Assembly: GCA_007922305.1 (NCBI GenBank)
Contig: ML677341.1
Span: forward strand, 71,176,421-71,240,420
Source: Dermatemys mawii
Taxonomy: Eukaryota > Chordata > Testudines > Dermatemydidae
Direction of reading: 5' to 3'
DNA length: 64,000 nt
The notes under the pieces were generated by a model. That model made no database searches and was not told where the DNA came from. It saw only the letters and a program-made list of their open reading frames with translations. Below, in pieces: positions 36,411 to 48,100 of this stretch. The position numbers and the translations under genes were made by a program. Positions within the stretch are counted from its first letter, which is position 1. Each line of letters opens with the position of its first letter.

Positions 36411-36825
36411 GCTTTACAAAGCCACACAATAGCAACCACCCCCACCCTCCCCCTCCCCCTCCCCCTCCCGGGAAGCTGCGTTATCGAAATATTTGATATA
36501 AGGGAAATATTCAAAAGACAAGTAGAAAAGATATTGTAAGGTGATTTCCCATTTAACCAGCAACACACTGAGAGAGAGGCCCAGTAGTGTCAGAAAACTT
36601 GGGCTTCCAGAGCATTTATAATGATTAGTGCCAACCTCACTCCCGTAAGCCTCAAGCCCTTTTTTCAAAAATGTTTTTGTTTGCTTATTTTTTTTTAACC
36701 ACTCTTCTTTAGTAAGCAAGGTAAGAAAAATCACGTTGAACTGTTTTGCCAGGCTAGCGCTGTTCCGTTCCAACCGTCGCATACATAGAGAGCGAAGAGC
36801 GGGGGAGGAGGAAAGGTGCAAATAA

Positions 36826-37242
<417 letters not shown>

Positions 37243-37285
37243 GTTCTGTACCCAGAATTCTGAGGAAAAACATCCATAACCCAAA

Positions 37286-37328
37286 GGCTCTTTTCAGAGC
37301 CACCCACACTTTCACGAAAAGAGCTGTT
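37286..37328 (+). terminator. H4 3' processing signal (left arm)
   Basis: GGCTCTTTTCAGAGCC (37286-37301) then ACCCACA, then AAAAGAGCTGTT (37317-37328). The loop is TTTC, as in many vertebrate histone genes. Confidence 0.93.
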
Positions 37329-37640
37329 CTCGGTGTTCCTTGGTAGTCAGTGAAGTCTGACCGAAGAGTTAAGTTTTTATTTAAAATAAGCAAGCTTTTG
37401 TTTTCATAGTGTTTTTATGTAAATAAAATGTTAAGTAAGCCAGTCCTTTTACCTTCCTTCTGGGGAACTATTTATAGTGAAGATCAGATACCCCGCTCAA
37501 CGCATCAGAAGTGGCTTGTCTGATTCCGAATTTCGGAGGGAGGGAGGGAGGGAGGGAGATTTCTAAGCGGCCTAACATACTATACTTCTGCAAAAGCAAC
37601 AGACCTTCTCAAGCTTCTTAAAAATATTAAAACAGAGATA

Positions 37641-37681
37641 GAGCTCTTTCCTGTGTAAACGTGGTGGCTCTTAAAAGAGCC
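37641..37681 (-). terminator. H3 3' processing signal (left arm)
   Basis: Minus strand GGCTCTTTTAAGAGCC (37666-37681), then ACCACG, then GAAAGAGCTC (37641-37650). Confidence 0.92.
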
Positions 37682-37712
37682 TTTGGGTTTTTTTAAAGTT
37701 ACAAAACGGGCT

Positions 37713-38132
<420 letters not shown>

Positions 38133-38193
38133 TCACTTCTCTTAATTCGTAAAACAAAACACAAAATGACTCGAGCGGGCTGAGCTGACCGCT

Positions 38194-38250
38194 CTTTATA
38201 GACAAACTCTGTCTCATGATTGGATGAGACGGAGAGACAGCTTTCATTGG
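38194..38250 (-). promoter_or_regulatory. Left H3 core promoter
   Basis: Minus strand TATAAAG (38194-38200) and CCAAT boxes at 38219-38223 and 38246-38250, the mirror of the right copy. Beyond 38267 the left promoter carries two CTTCACGGAAAG repeats (38268-38279, 38280-38291) instead of the GC-rich element. Confidence 0.8.
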
Positions 38251-38267
38251 ACTATTCAAATGAACTT

Positions 38268-38541
38268 CTTCACGGAAAGCTTCACGGAAAGCTTCGATTC
38301 CATCACACCCCTAATACTCCCTGAGTGCTGTGGATAGGGTGCCTTTACAGAGGTATTTTTAAAGTGACCTATCGATTGAATGATAAGTCAGATAATGATA
38401 AGTCAGAAGGGACTGGTGGGGAGAAGTTGCTGAGAACCAGAAGTAGGTCGGAAGGAAGGCAATTCCATGAGGTGACCCCTCACTCCCAGCACATCCGGGA
38501 GAACTGGAATCGAAGCTTTCCGTGAAGAACGCGGGCTTTTC
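38268..38541. other. Central spacer of the palindrome (274 bp)
   Basis: Mostly not symmetrical. Inner flanks are still partly complementary (CTTCACGGAAAGCTTCGATT near 38280-38302 and 38504-38526), then diverge. The spacer separates the two H3 promoters. Confidence 0.9.
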
Positions 38542-38615
38542 AAGTTCATTTGAATAGTCCAATGAAAGCTGTCTCTCCGTCTCATCCAATCATGAGACAG
38601 AGTTTGTCTATAAAG
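38527..38615 (+). promoter_or_regulatory. Right H3 promoter with GCGCGGGCTTTTCAA-type element
   Basis: GAACGCGGGCTTTTCAAG (38527-38544), CCAAT at 38559-38563 and 38586-38590, and TATAAAG at 38609-38615. The order matches the promoter of the third H3 (58364-58450). Confidence 0.8.
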
Positions 38616-38676
38616 AGCGGTCAGCTCAGCCCGCTCGAGTCATTTTGTGTTTTGTTTTACGAATTAAGAGAAGTGA

Positions 38677-39096
<420 letters not shown>

Positions 39097-39127
39097 AGCC
39101 CGTTTTGTAACTTTAAAAAAACCCAAA

Positions 39128-39168
39128 GGCTCTTTTAAGAGCCACCACGTTTACACAGGAAAGAGCTC
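39128..39168 (+). terminator. H3 3' processing signal (right arm)
   Basis: GGCTCTTTTAAGAGCC (39128-39143), ACCACG, then GGAAAGAGCTC ending near 39168. Confidence 0.92.
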
Positions 39169-39480
39169 TATCTCTGTTTTAATATTTTTAAGAAGCTTGA
39201 GAAGGTCTGTTGCTTTTGCAGAAGTATAGTATGTTAGGCCGCTTAGAAATCTCCCTCCCTCCCTCCCTCCCTCCGAAATTCGGAATCAGACAAGCCACTT
39301 CTGATGCGTTGAGCGGGGTATCTGATCTTCACTATAAATAGTTCCCCAGAAGGAAGGTAAAAGGACTGGCTTACTTAACATTTTATTTACATAAAAACAC
39401 TATGAAAACAAAAGCTTGCTTATTTTAAATAAAAACTTAACTCTTCGGTCAGACTTCACTGACTACCAAGGAACACCGAG

Positions 39481-39523
39481 AACAGCTCTTTTCGTGAAAG
39501 TGTGGGTGGCTCTGAAAAGAGCC
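39481..39523 (-). terminator. H4 3' processing signal (right arm)
   Basis: Mirror of 37286-37328: minus-strand GGCTCTTTTCAGAGCC (39508-39523) and AAAAGAGCTGTT (39481-39492). Confidence 0.92.
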
Positions 39524-39566
39524 TTTGGGTTATGGATGTTTTTCCTCAGAATTCTGGGTACAGAAC

Positions 39567-39983
<417 letters not shown>

Positions 39984-40649
39984 TTATTTGCACCTTTCCT
40001 CCTCCCCCGCTCTTCGCTCTCTATGTATGCGACGGTTGGAACGGAACAGCGCTAGCCTGGCAAAACAGTTCAACGTGATTTTTCTTACCTTGCTTACTAA
40101 AGAAGAGTGGTTAAAAAAAAATAAGCAAACAAAAACATTTTTGAAAAAAGGGCTTGAGGCTTACGGGAGTGAGGTTGGCACTAATCATTATAAATGCTCT
40201 GGAAGCCCAAGTTTTCTGACACTACTGGGCCTCTCTCTCAGTGTGTTGCTGGTTAAATGGGAAATCACCTTACAATATCTTTTCTACTTGTCTTTTGAAT
40301 ATTTCCCTTATATCAAATATTTCGATAACGCAGCTTCCCGGGAGGGGGAGGGGGAGGGGGAGGGTGGGGGTGGTTGCTATTGTGTGGCTTTGTAAAGCCT
40401 TGAATCTGCGGCAAAATATGACCAATCGGGTTCCTCCCCGCCTCCCCGATGTTCGTCGCCATTTTCCAAAGTTTGAACAAAGGAGGGTTTAAAATCACAT
40501 TCCGATCCACTCAAAAGTAACGAGGCTGAGCACGGACGTTCGTTCTTTGTTCTATCTCCTCATTTAATGGGAACGATGTCGCTGCCACGGTGTGACTACT
40601 GATCTGAATGGTTACAGAAAGGGTAATTAGAAATCAAGGCTCCTCTCCT

Positions 40650-41400
40650 ATTTCACAAAGGGAAAGTTGGCAGTGGGGGTGTCTGGAAGAGACCCTTATC
40701 TTTGCTTTAATTTATAAAGTCGAAACAAAGGCTTTGTGTTTGTGATAGGGTTTGATTGTTAATTATTCGGCCGAATGTTCAGGTTGGGAAAACCACACAT
40801 ATACTATATGTATATATGTTATATTTGTCCAACTAATGAGAAATCTAGCTCATACATATAGTTCTGAGGGTCCAAGACAAAACAGTGAAAGTTCTACACA
40901 ATAATGTGTTATCTTAGCTTTGTTGAACTCTGCAGATCATAGATGGCAATGATTAAATGTTTTTTCAGTCGTATAATATAGTACCTTTTCCTCTCAGTTA
41001 CACACACTGCTGTGTAGTCTTTCTCTCTCTAATCTTTTTTATATGCTATCCAACACTTCTAGCTTCCAGGTAAAATCAATAAATATAGGAATTAACTTGA
41101 AGGCTTCTGGCTTTTCTCCCTTATTGACTCTGCTTGGAGTAAGTTTTGTTTCTGGATGATTGGCTGGTTCATATTCAGCATGTGTTTTGTTGGGGTTTTT
41201 TGGTGCGGTGAAAAACACAATAAACTGTGACTACTTATTGATCATTTGGTCTTGTAATTATACATGACATTTATTAAAGGGGGAACACTGTATCTTAGTA
41301 AAGAAGATAGGAAAGAAGTTGGCAAAAGGAAGGTAGGAAGTAGTGAGGAACAGTCGAATATAATAGTCACATTTAAATATAACACATGAAGGCAAGCAAC
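40650..41400. other. Right flank of the palindrome
   Basis: About the first 120 bases align imperfectly with the left flank (see findings). The rest is AT-rich spacer with no gene recognised. Confidence 0.5.
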
Positions 41401-42600
41401 TGAATACTGACAAAATATACAAATGCTTATATATAATTGCTAGAAATCTTAATATGATGGGTGAACAAGAGTGCCTGGCTTTAAATGAGAATATTGCTAT
41501 CATAAGCATCACTGAAATTGAGTGGATAAAGGATAATCAATGGGACTTGGCAATACCAGGATATAAAGTAGATAGAGACAATAGAGTACGTTGCGGGGGT
41601 GGGGAAGTGGAATTTATGTGTTAAAGAAAGAGAAGAGTCAAATAAGGTAAAATTCTTAAGTAGTACAAACTGTACGATAGTATCTCTATGGATAGAAATT
41701 CAATGCTTGAATAAAAAGAGTATAGCGGTAGGAATATACCACTGGCCAAATGATCAGGATGGTCACAGATTGTAAAATGTGAAGGGAGGTTAGAGAGAGG
41801 TTACAAAAGCAGAAAACACAGTAATAACGAGTGATTTCAACTATACTCATATTGACTGGGTAAATGTAGCCTCGGACCATGAGGCAGAGATGAAATTTCT
41901 AGACACTATACATGACTGCATCTTGAGCAACTAGTTCTGGAACCCACTTGGGAAAAGGCAATTTTTGATGTAGTCCTAAGCAGAGCAGAGGATGTGGTTC
42001 AAGAGGTAACTATAGCTGACCTGCTCAGTAATAGTGATAATACTGTAATTAAATTTAACATCCTTGTAGCGGTGATAATGCCAAAAACCGCAGCCACATA
42101 AACATTTATCTTTAAAAAAGGAAACTACTCCAGAATAAGGACACTTTAAGACATAAATTAAATGGACCAGTCACAAGTGTTAAATGCCTGAAAGCAGAAT
42201 GGGGACTATTTAAATATACCATAACAGGGGCTCAGACTAAACGTGTTCCCCGCGTCAGAAAAGACAACAAGAGAATCAAAAGAATGCCATGGTGGGGCTA
42301 AACAACAAAGCAATGAAGGCCATTAGCAGCAAAAAGGCATCCTTTAAAATTTGGAAGTCAAATCTTGGTGTGGATAATAGAAAGGAAGGTGCACAAACTC
42401 TGGTAGGTTATGTGCGAAAATGTAATAGGATAGGCCGGGAAAGAATTTGAAAAGCAACTTGCTAAAGATGAAAAAAATTAACAGTGAGAACCTCTTTTTT
42501 AATACATCAGAAGCAGCAAGCCTGCCAAACAGGCAGTAGGGCCACTAGATGACACAGGTGTAAAAAAAGCACAGAGGGTATCTATACAGAAATTAATCAT
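41401..42600 (+). mobile_element. CR1 LINE relic (endonuclease and linker region of ORF2)
   Basis: Broken frames encode endonuclease-like pieces (NIAIISITEIEWIKDNQWDL, then AIPGYKVDRDNRV and CGGG), and later DPTWEKAIFDVVLSRAED-like and VVQEVTIADLLSNSDNTVI. These match the 5' half of CR1 ORF2. The ending near 42600 (AGCAAGCCTGCCAAACAGGC, GGGCCACTAGATGA) precedes the RT domain, which is missing. Many stops and frameshifts. Confidence 0.8.
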
Positions 42601-42649
42601 CCACAGCTGGCAAATGTCAGCTTACTCAAGCAAGCAGAGATTGGTCTAT

Positions 42650-43030
42650 ACATAGGCACCGACTTCATGGGTGCTCTGGGGCTGGAGCATCCACGGGGAA
42701 AAATTGGTGGGTGTGCTACACACATCGGCAGTTCCCCACCCCACCTCCACTCCGCCTCCGCCTGCTCCACTGAGCACACTGCCCTGTCCTGCTTCTCCTC
42801 CCTCCTTCCCAGCACTTCTGCCGCAAAACAATTGTTTTGCGCAAGCGGGGGGGGGGGGGGGGAGGGGGGGGGCGGAAGGGGAATGTGGCTGCTTGAGGGA
42901 GAAGGCGGAGCCGGGGCAGGGATTTGGGGAGGGGTCAAATAGGGGCAGGCAGGGGCGGAGTTTGGGCAGGGGCTTTGGGGCAGGGATGGAGTCGGAGTGG
43001 GGGGTGCAAGCACCCACCGATGCCGAGCAC
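42650..43030. repeat. Turtle-type repeat with poly-G tract
   Basis: The left part GGCACCGACTTCATGGGTGC and the right end GCACCCACCGATGCCGAG are roughly inverted, suggesting a miniature DNA element. The interior contains a 16-G run (42847-42862) followed by a 9-G run. Long ORFs on both strands come from its C/G bias. Confidence 0.5.
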
Positions 43031-43387
43031 AGTTGGCAGCTGTGGGTCTATATGAGGCTATTTCACTGCATTGTAGACATTTGGCTCAGGCTGGAAACTG
43101 GGCTCTGCAACCCTCCCCTCTCGCTGGATCTCTTTCTTGTCTCTCTAATATCCTAGAACTAACATGGCTATAACAACATTGCATACAACAATGGAAGATG
43201 TCGAATTTTGCCATTTGAAATGGAAATGCCACAACATGAAGCAAAAGGAAGAAAAACTTAACAGCAACCTCTACTTCCTGAGCAAATTCAAAAGACAAAA
43301 CGTCATTCCCAGAGGTTTTATCACCTGTAACCCTCTGACCCCCTATTTTAAAACCCCAAATATGCTGAACAGCTCTGGCTTTATGTC

Positions 43388-43616
43388 TGATTTTAGAATC
43401 ATAGAATCATAGGACTGGAAGGTACCTCAAGAGGTCATCTGGTCCAGTCCCTTGCACTCATCTCAGGACAAAGTATTATCCAGACCATTCCTGACAAGTG
43501 TTTGTCTAACCTGCCCTTAAAAATCTCCAATGATGGAGATTCAGCAACCTCCCTAGGCAATTTATACCAGTCCTTAAGCACCCTGACAGATAGGAGGTTT
43601 CTCCTATTGTCCAACC
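43388..43616 (-). repeat. CR1 fragment, antisense
   Basis: AGAATCATAGAATCATAGGA (antisense CR1 3' terminal repeat) is followed by AGGTCATCTGGTCCAGTCCC and AAAATCTCCAATGATGGAGA. It is cut at 43617-43619 (TAA) by the Harbinger element. Confidence 0.85.
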
Positions 43617-43989
43617 TAAGGGCTTGGCTACACTTGCATATGTAGAGTGCTTTGGGTTAAACCAGCCTTCGGAGAGTGCAGTAGGGAAAGTGCCACAGTC
43701 TGTCCACACTGAAAGCTTCAAGCACACTGGTGTGGCCACATTTGCTGCACTTGAAGCAGCATTGGAAGTGGTGCATTATGGGCAGCTATCCCACAGAGCA
43801 CTTCTTCCCATTCTAGCGCTGTGGCTTGTGGGAAGAGGGTGGAAGGTGTGGGGAATTCTGGGTACTGTCCCAATGCCCCATGATGCATTGGTTTGCATCC
43901 CAGCAATCCTTGTGCTTCCGCCCACATTTGGTGCAATCTTTCAACATTTTTTGTGCAGCACATTTTGTCTTCCCTTTCGCTTTGTGAGA

Positions 43990-45748
43990 ATGGAGCCCAA
44001 ACTGCTGCGGAACATGCTGACGAGTCTTGCCAGCACATCTCGTTTGGCTAGAGTGACCAGATCACAACAGTAAAATGTTGGGACACAATGGTGTGCTGTT
44101 GACCCCCCACACCCACAGCCCACAGTACCATCCCTTCCCCGCTCAGCCCTGTCATCCCTCCTCACCCCCTGGCCTGCCACTGGCTTGCTGCGTCTCTCCT
44201 CAGTCCCCCACCCACCGCTTGCCTCCTCTCACCCCCTCCCACCTGCCACTCACCTACTCACTCCACTGCCAGAAACCCCACATGCCCACCCTGAGAACCC
44301 CCGCTGGCTCACCGCTCACCTCCTAACCCCCTCTCCGCCACCTGCCGCTGGCTGACCGCTCACCCCTTGCCCCGCCTGCTTGCCACTGGCTCACTTCTTG
44401 CATCTTCATCCCTCCGACTCACATTTTCACCCCACCAACCTGCTGCTGGCTCGCCCCACCCTGCCACTCTCCTCTTCCCTCCTGCCTCCCACTTACCTAC
44501 TCACCCCTCCTGCTTGCCTCCTTACCTGATTATTGGGATACTTGGTGTCCCGATCGTACATCAGTCAGGTTGCGGGACAAAGGGTTAAATATTGGGACAT
44601 CTGGTCACCCTACGTTTGGCAGTTGAGTTACTCCTTAAAATCCAAACTGACAGTGCGGAGGACTCCAACGATGATATCAGTTCATGTAATGTATATGACA
44701 TGAGATTGCTTGTGGCGTTCACAGACGTACTCAGCATTGTGCAACACTGGTTTTGGGCTCGGGCAACAAGCACTGAGTGGTGGGATCACATCGTTCTGCA
44801 CATTTGGGATGACGAGCGGTGGCTGCAGAACTTTCGGATGAGAAAAGCCACTTTCCTGAGACTGGGTGAGGAGCTCACCCCACAGTGCAGCGCGAGGACA
44901 GAAGAGTGAGAGCTGCCCTGATGGTGGAGAAGCGGGTTGCTATTGCAGTCTGGAAGCTGGCAAATCCAGACAGCTACTGATCAGTCACTAACACAGTTTG
45001 GAGTGGAAAGTTGAAAGTTGGAATCGTGTTGATGCATTAATCGCATCCTGCTCAGAAGACCTGTGACACTGGGTAACTTGCATGACGTTGTGGCTGGCAG
45101 AGGGGCGATAGACGGGACACATATTCCAACTCTGGTATCAGCCCACCTAGCCTCTGAGTCGTTAATCAGAAAGGATATTTCTCTATGGTTCTCCTGGTGC
45201 TTGTGAATCACTGTGGGCATTTCGTTGACATTAACACGGGCTGGCCTGGAAAGATGCATGATGCATGAATCTTCCAGAGCACTGGCCTGTTCAGGAAGCT
45301 GCAAGCCGGGACTTTTTTCCCAGACTAGAAGATCTCCGCAGGGGAAGTCGAAATGCCCATTGTGATCTTTGGAGACCCCGCTTACCTTTTAATGCTGTGG
45401 CTCATGAAACTCTACACAGGTAGCCTTGGAGCAGCAAGGAGCAATTCAGCAACCAGCTGAGTGGGTGCAGAATGAGTGTGGAGTGTGCTTTTGGCTGTTT
45501 AAAGGGCTGCTGGTGGTTTTTTTTACGGGAAGCTGGACTTGGCCGATGACAGCATCTCCACGGTCATAACCGCATGCTGTACCCTCAATAATATTTGTGA
45601 AGGGAAGGGTGAAAACTTCATTCAGGCATGGAACTGGATGCTGAATTTGAACAGCCGGAGAGAAGGGCTATTAGAGGGGCCCAGCGCGGAGCTGCAAGAA
45701 TTAGGGATGCCTTGAGGGAGCAATCTGAAACTGAAAGCTACCAGTAAT
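43990..45748 (+). pseudogene. HARBI1-like Harbinger transposase pseudogene
   Basis: The ORF starts MEPKLLRNMLTSLAS at 43990, is split by the miniature element 44049-44612, and continues from 44613 (AVELLLKIQTDSAEDSNDD). It carries the typical TEWWDHIVLHIWDDERWLQN, FRMRKATFLRLGEEL block. The DDE-type core follows in broken frames from 44909 (RGAIDGTHIP near 45100; NECGVCFWLFKG near 45475). In-frame stops (first at 44907-44909) and frameshifts make it inactive. Confidence 0.8.
44049..44612. mobile_element. 564-bp miniature element inserted in the Harbinger transposase
   Basis: Ends TAGAGTGACCAGAT and, reverse-complemented, TAGGGTGACCAGAT, flanked by the exact 8-bp duplication CGTTTGGC (44041-44048 and 44613-44620). 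The interior is C-rich degenerate tandem sequence (CTGCCACTGGCTCACC-like units) between GGGACA motifs. Same family as 22016-22143. Confidence 0.9.
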
Positions 45749-46125
45749 GTCTGGTGCCCTACATGGGAATAAAGTGCAGTGTTTCCAATGTTAGTAGGAA
45801 TCTGTGTTTTTTACGCTGACTTGAGGTTCCTCTTGCTTTCCTGGGCTAAGGGATCTTTTACTTTTTGCAATAATAAAGTATGTTTTCAAAGCCAAAAAAT
45901 TCATTTACTGAAAATAAACTCCATTATTGAAAAAAATACACAACTGCTTGGAATACAGAAAGGGCAAGAGGATGGGGTGGAGAACAATACACTCACAGAC
46001 AAGCATATGTCCTGTTATCTTACTCAGGAATCCTGTCTGGAATGCTGTGCAATGAGTGATGCACTTCAAGATGGCTGTAAGACATGTTGAGGGGAGTTCA
46101 GCGGAGTTGATAAAGGTCGTAGTTT

Positions 46126-47746
46126 TCATGGCTGGGTGGTGAAGCTACAGGTGTTGGAGGCATCTGGGGGTGGTAAAAATCTGGATGTTGGGGAAAATGT
46201 TTTGGAGGTGACATGGGGGCACAAGGGAAAGAGTTGTGGGACAAGGGCTGCTGGGGGGAAGGAGGGAGCGCAGTAGTGCTTTGCCTGTATGGTGATGACT
46301 GCCAGGATAGAGTCCACTTCCTGCTCCATTATGCTGATCAGCTGATCCATGCTTTGCTGCTGGAGCATCACATTTTGCAATCCTCACTCTTTTGGCGGAT
46401 CTTCCTTTCACCTTCCCTCCACTCCTGTGCCCTTAGATTCTTCTTCAGAGACTGCTCCATTACTTCGTGCAGCATGTCTTCTTTGCTTTTATGCGCCTCT
46501 TCCTGAGTCTTTGCAGTCTCTCGGCTGGATGGCTGAGATCTCAAGGTTGCATCTGTAAAGGCAAAATGCAACATTTAACAGAGGCAGCATTGTTCATACC
46601 AAACAGAGCAATGATTCCCCTGCACTCAAGGAGGGCAAGCACAGTCTTCGCAGTAGCATAATATGCATGTTCCAAATCTAGTGCAAATAACCCATGGGAG
46701 CCCCAAAATGGTGAGTAAGAACAGGGTCAAGGGGGACTTTTTGTTTCATGGCTGTACCATAGTCTGGGTATCTGTGCCTTGGGGAGAGCCAATAGCTGCA
46801 GCGGGCACCTACACTGAACACTGTCCTAACATTTTCCACAGCAGTTTGTCCTGGAAGATATCTCGCTGCTACGGGTGACCGGGGAAGCAAGGGAGGATCT
46901 TCTACTATAATGTGGCTTCCACCCTGGCCCAAACACACCTTGCCTGTGTGAAGCAATGGTCCCCATGCCCCTCACACCACAGTGGTATGGACATGTTAGC
47001 CTGACTGGGACAAGGATCATGGTGGCTCTCCCAATAAACCTGTGCAGGCACATTGTCCAAGTTCTGGATATTTGAAGAGATCACTGAGGCTGATTACTGT
47101 GATGTGATAGACCACATCAACACTCTATTCTGCATCTAGGCATGCATGAAGCCCAAACCCTCCTTGCCCCGAGAGTCTGCAGCAAAAAAACTTCCTTCCA
47201 AAAAAATAAAAATAAAAGCCACTTACAGGGAACCTCCTCTGGTGTTTTTCCTTCCCCAAATACCGACCGCTGCGACTGGCTACCTTCCTCCAGGCTTGAG
47301 AAGAGCTCCTGGCTGCATGTCTCAAGGGATTCTGGGGTGTCTTCCTCCACCTCAGCACCCTCGCTCCCACTTTCCTCCTCCTCCTCCTCCGCCTGCCTTG
47401 TTAGATTGGGCTCAGAAGTGTCCATGGTGGTCCTCAGACTGGAGCTGGGGTCGCCCCCAAGTATCGTGTCCAGCTCTTTATAGAATCGGCAGTTCACGGG
47501 GGCAGCACTGGAGAAGCGGTTTGCCTCATGTGTTTTTCATTAGGCGTTTCACAGCTGTTTTACTTTAATCCTGCATTGCACTGCATCCCAGTAATGGCCC
47601 CTGTCTATCATGGTCCTTGATATCTGCCCATAGATATCGTAATTCCTCTTGCTGGAGTGCAGCTTGGACTGCACAGCTTCCTCCCCCAAACAGTGATGAG
47701 GTCCAGCACTTTGCCATTGTTCCATACTGGGGATCGTCTGGTGCAT
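46126..47746 (-). pseudogene. Harbinger Myb/SANT-like protein pseudogene
   Basis: Minus strand from about 47746: MEQWQSAGPHHCLGEEAVQS, then RNYDIYGQISRTMIDRGHYW and DAVQCRIKVKQL (Myb/SANT-like three-helix domain). After a break, CRFYKELDTILGGDPSSS (about 47490), an acidic Glu-rich stretch and a C-terminal part near 46400-46130 (QQQSMDQLISIMEQEVDSI). Frameshifts and stops are present. A homologous, better preserved copy lies at 62699-63180 on the plus strand. Confidence 0.75.
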
Positions 47747-48100
47747 GGAGGCATGGTCATCTGGAAAGATTCATTGAGAGCACTCTACGCCTGTCTGAGC
47801 AAACAGGAAAGGGATTTTCAAAATTCCTGGAGAATTTAAAGGGCGGGTCTGATGGCTGCTCACCTAAGGGCAGGGCAGTAGAACTTAAACTGATGTCCAG
47901 AGTGGCTAGAAACTGGCATTATGGGATACTTCTGGAGGCCACTCAGAGTGCATTAAGCATCCACACTGGTGCCGTGGTGTTCCAGAGGGGGTGCATGAAA
48001 TGTTATTCCTCTTGCCGAGGTGGATTGCCAGTAGTGCTCTAGCCGCAGAGTCAGAGCGCGCTACATTCCTTGCCAGTGTGGATGGAGAGTGAGGTAGAGC

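Larger units (their letters stand above)
43620..48100 (+). mobile_element. PIF/Harbinger transposon relic (about 4.4 kb)
   Basis: The left end is GGGCTTGGCTACACTTGCAT, with TAGAGTGCTTTG inside it. Near the right end AGCGCGCTACATTCCTTGCC then AGTGTGG is its imperfect reverse complement. The element holds a HARBI1-like transposase relic on the plus strand and a Myb/SANT-like DNA-binding protein relic on the minus strand, convergent, as in autonomous Harbingers. TAA precedes the left end, the normal 3-bp Harbinger target. The exact right end is unclear. Confidence 0.8.

Noticed and set aside
42597..43156. ORFs of 91-161 codons on both strands
   Set aside because: They span the poly-G repeat, consist of Pro/Ser/Gly low complexity and mirror each other.
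44907..45748. A domesticated HARBI1-like gene
   Set aside because: Multiple in-frame stops and frameshifts, and an inserted element near the start codon.
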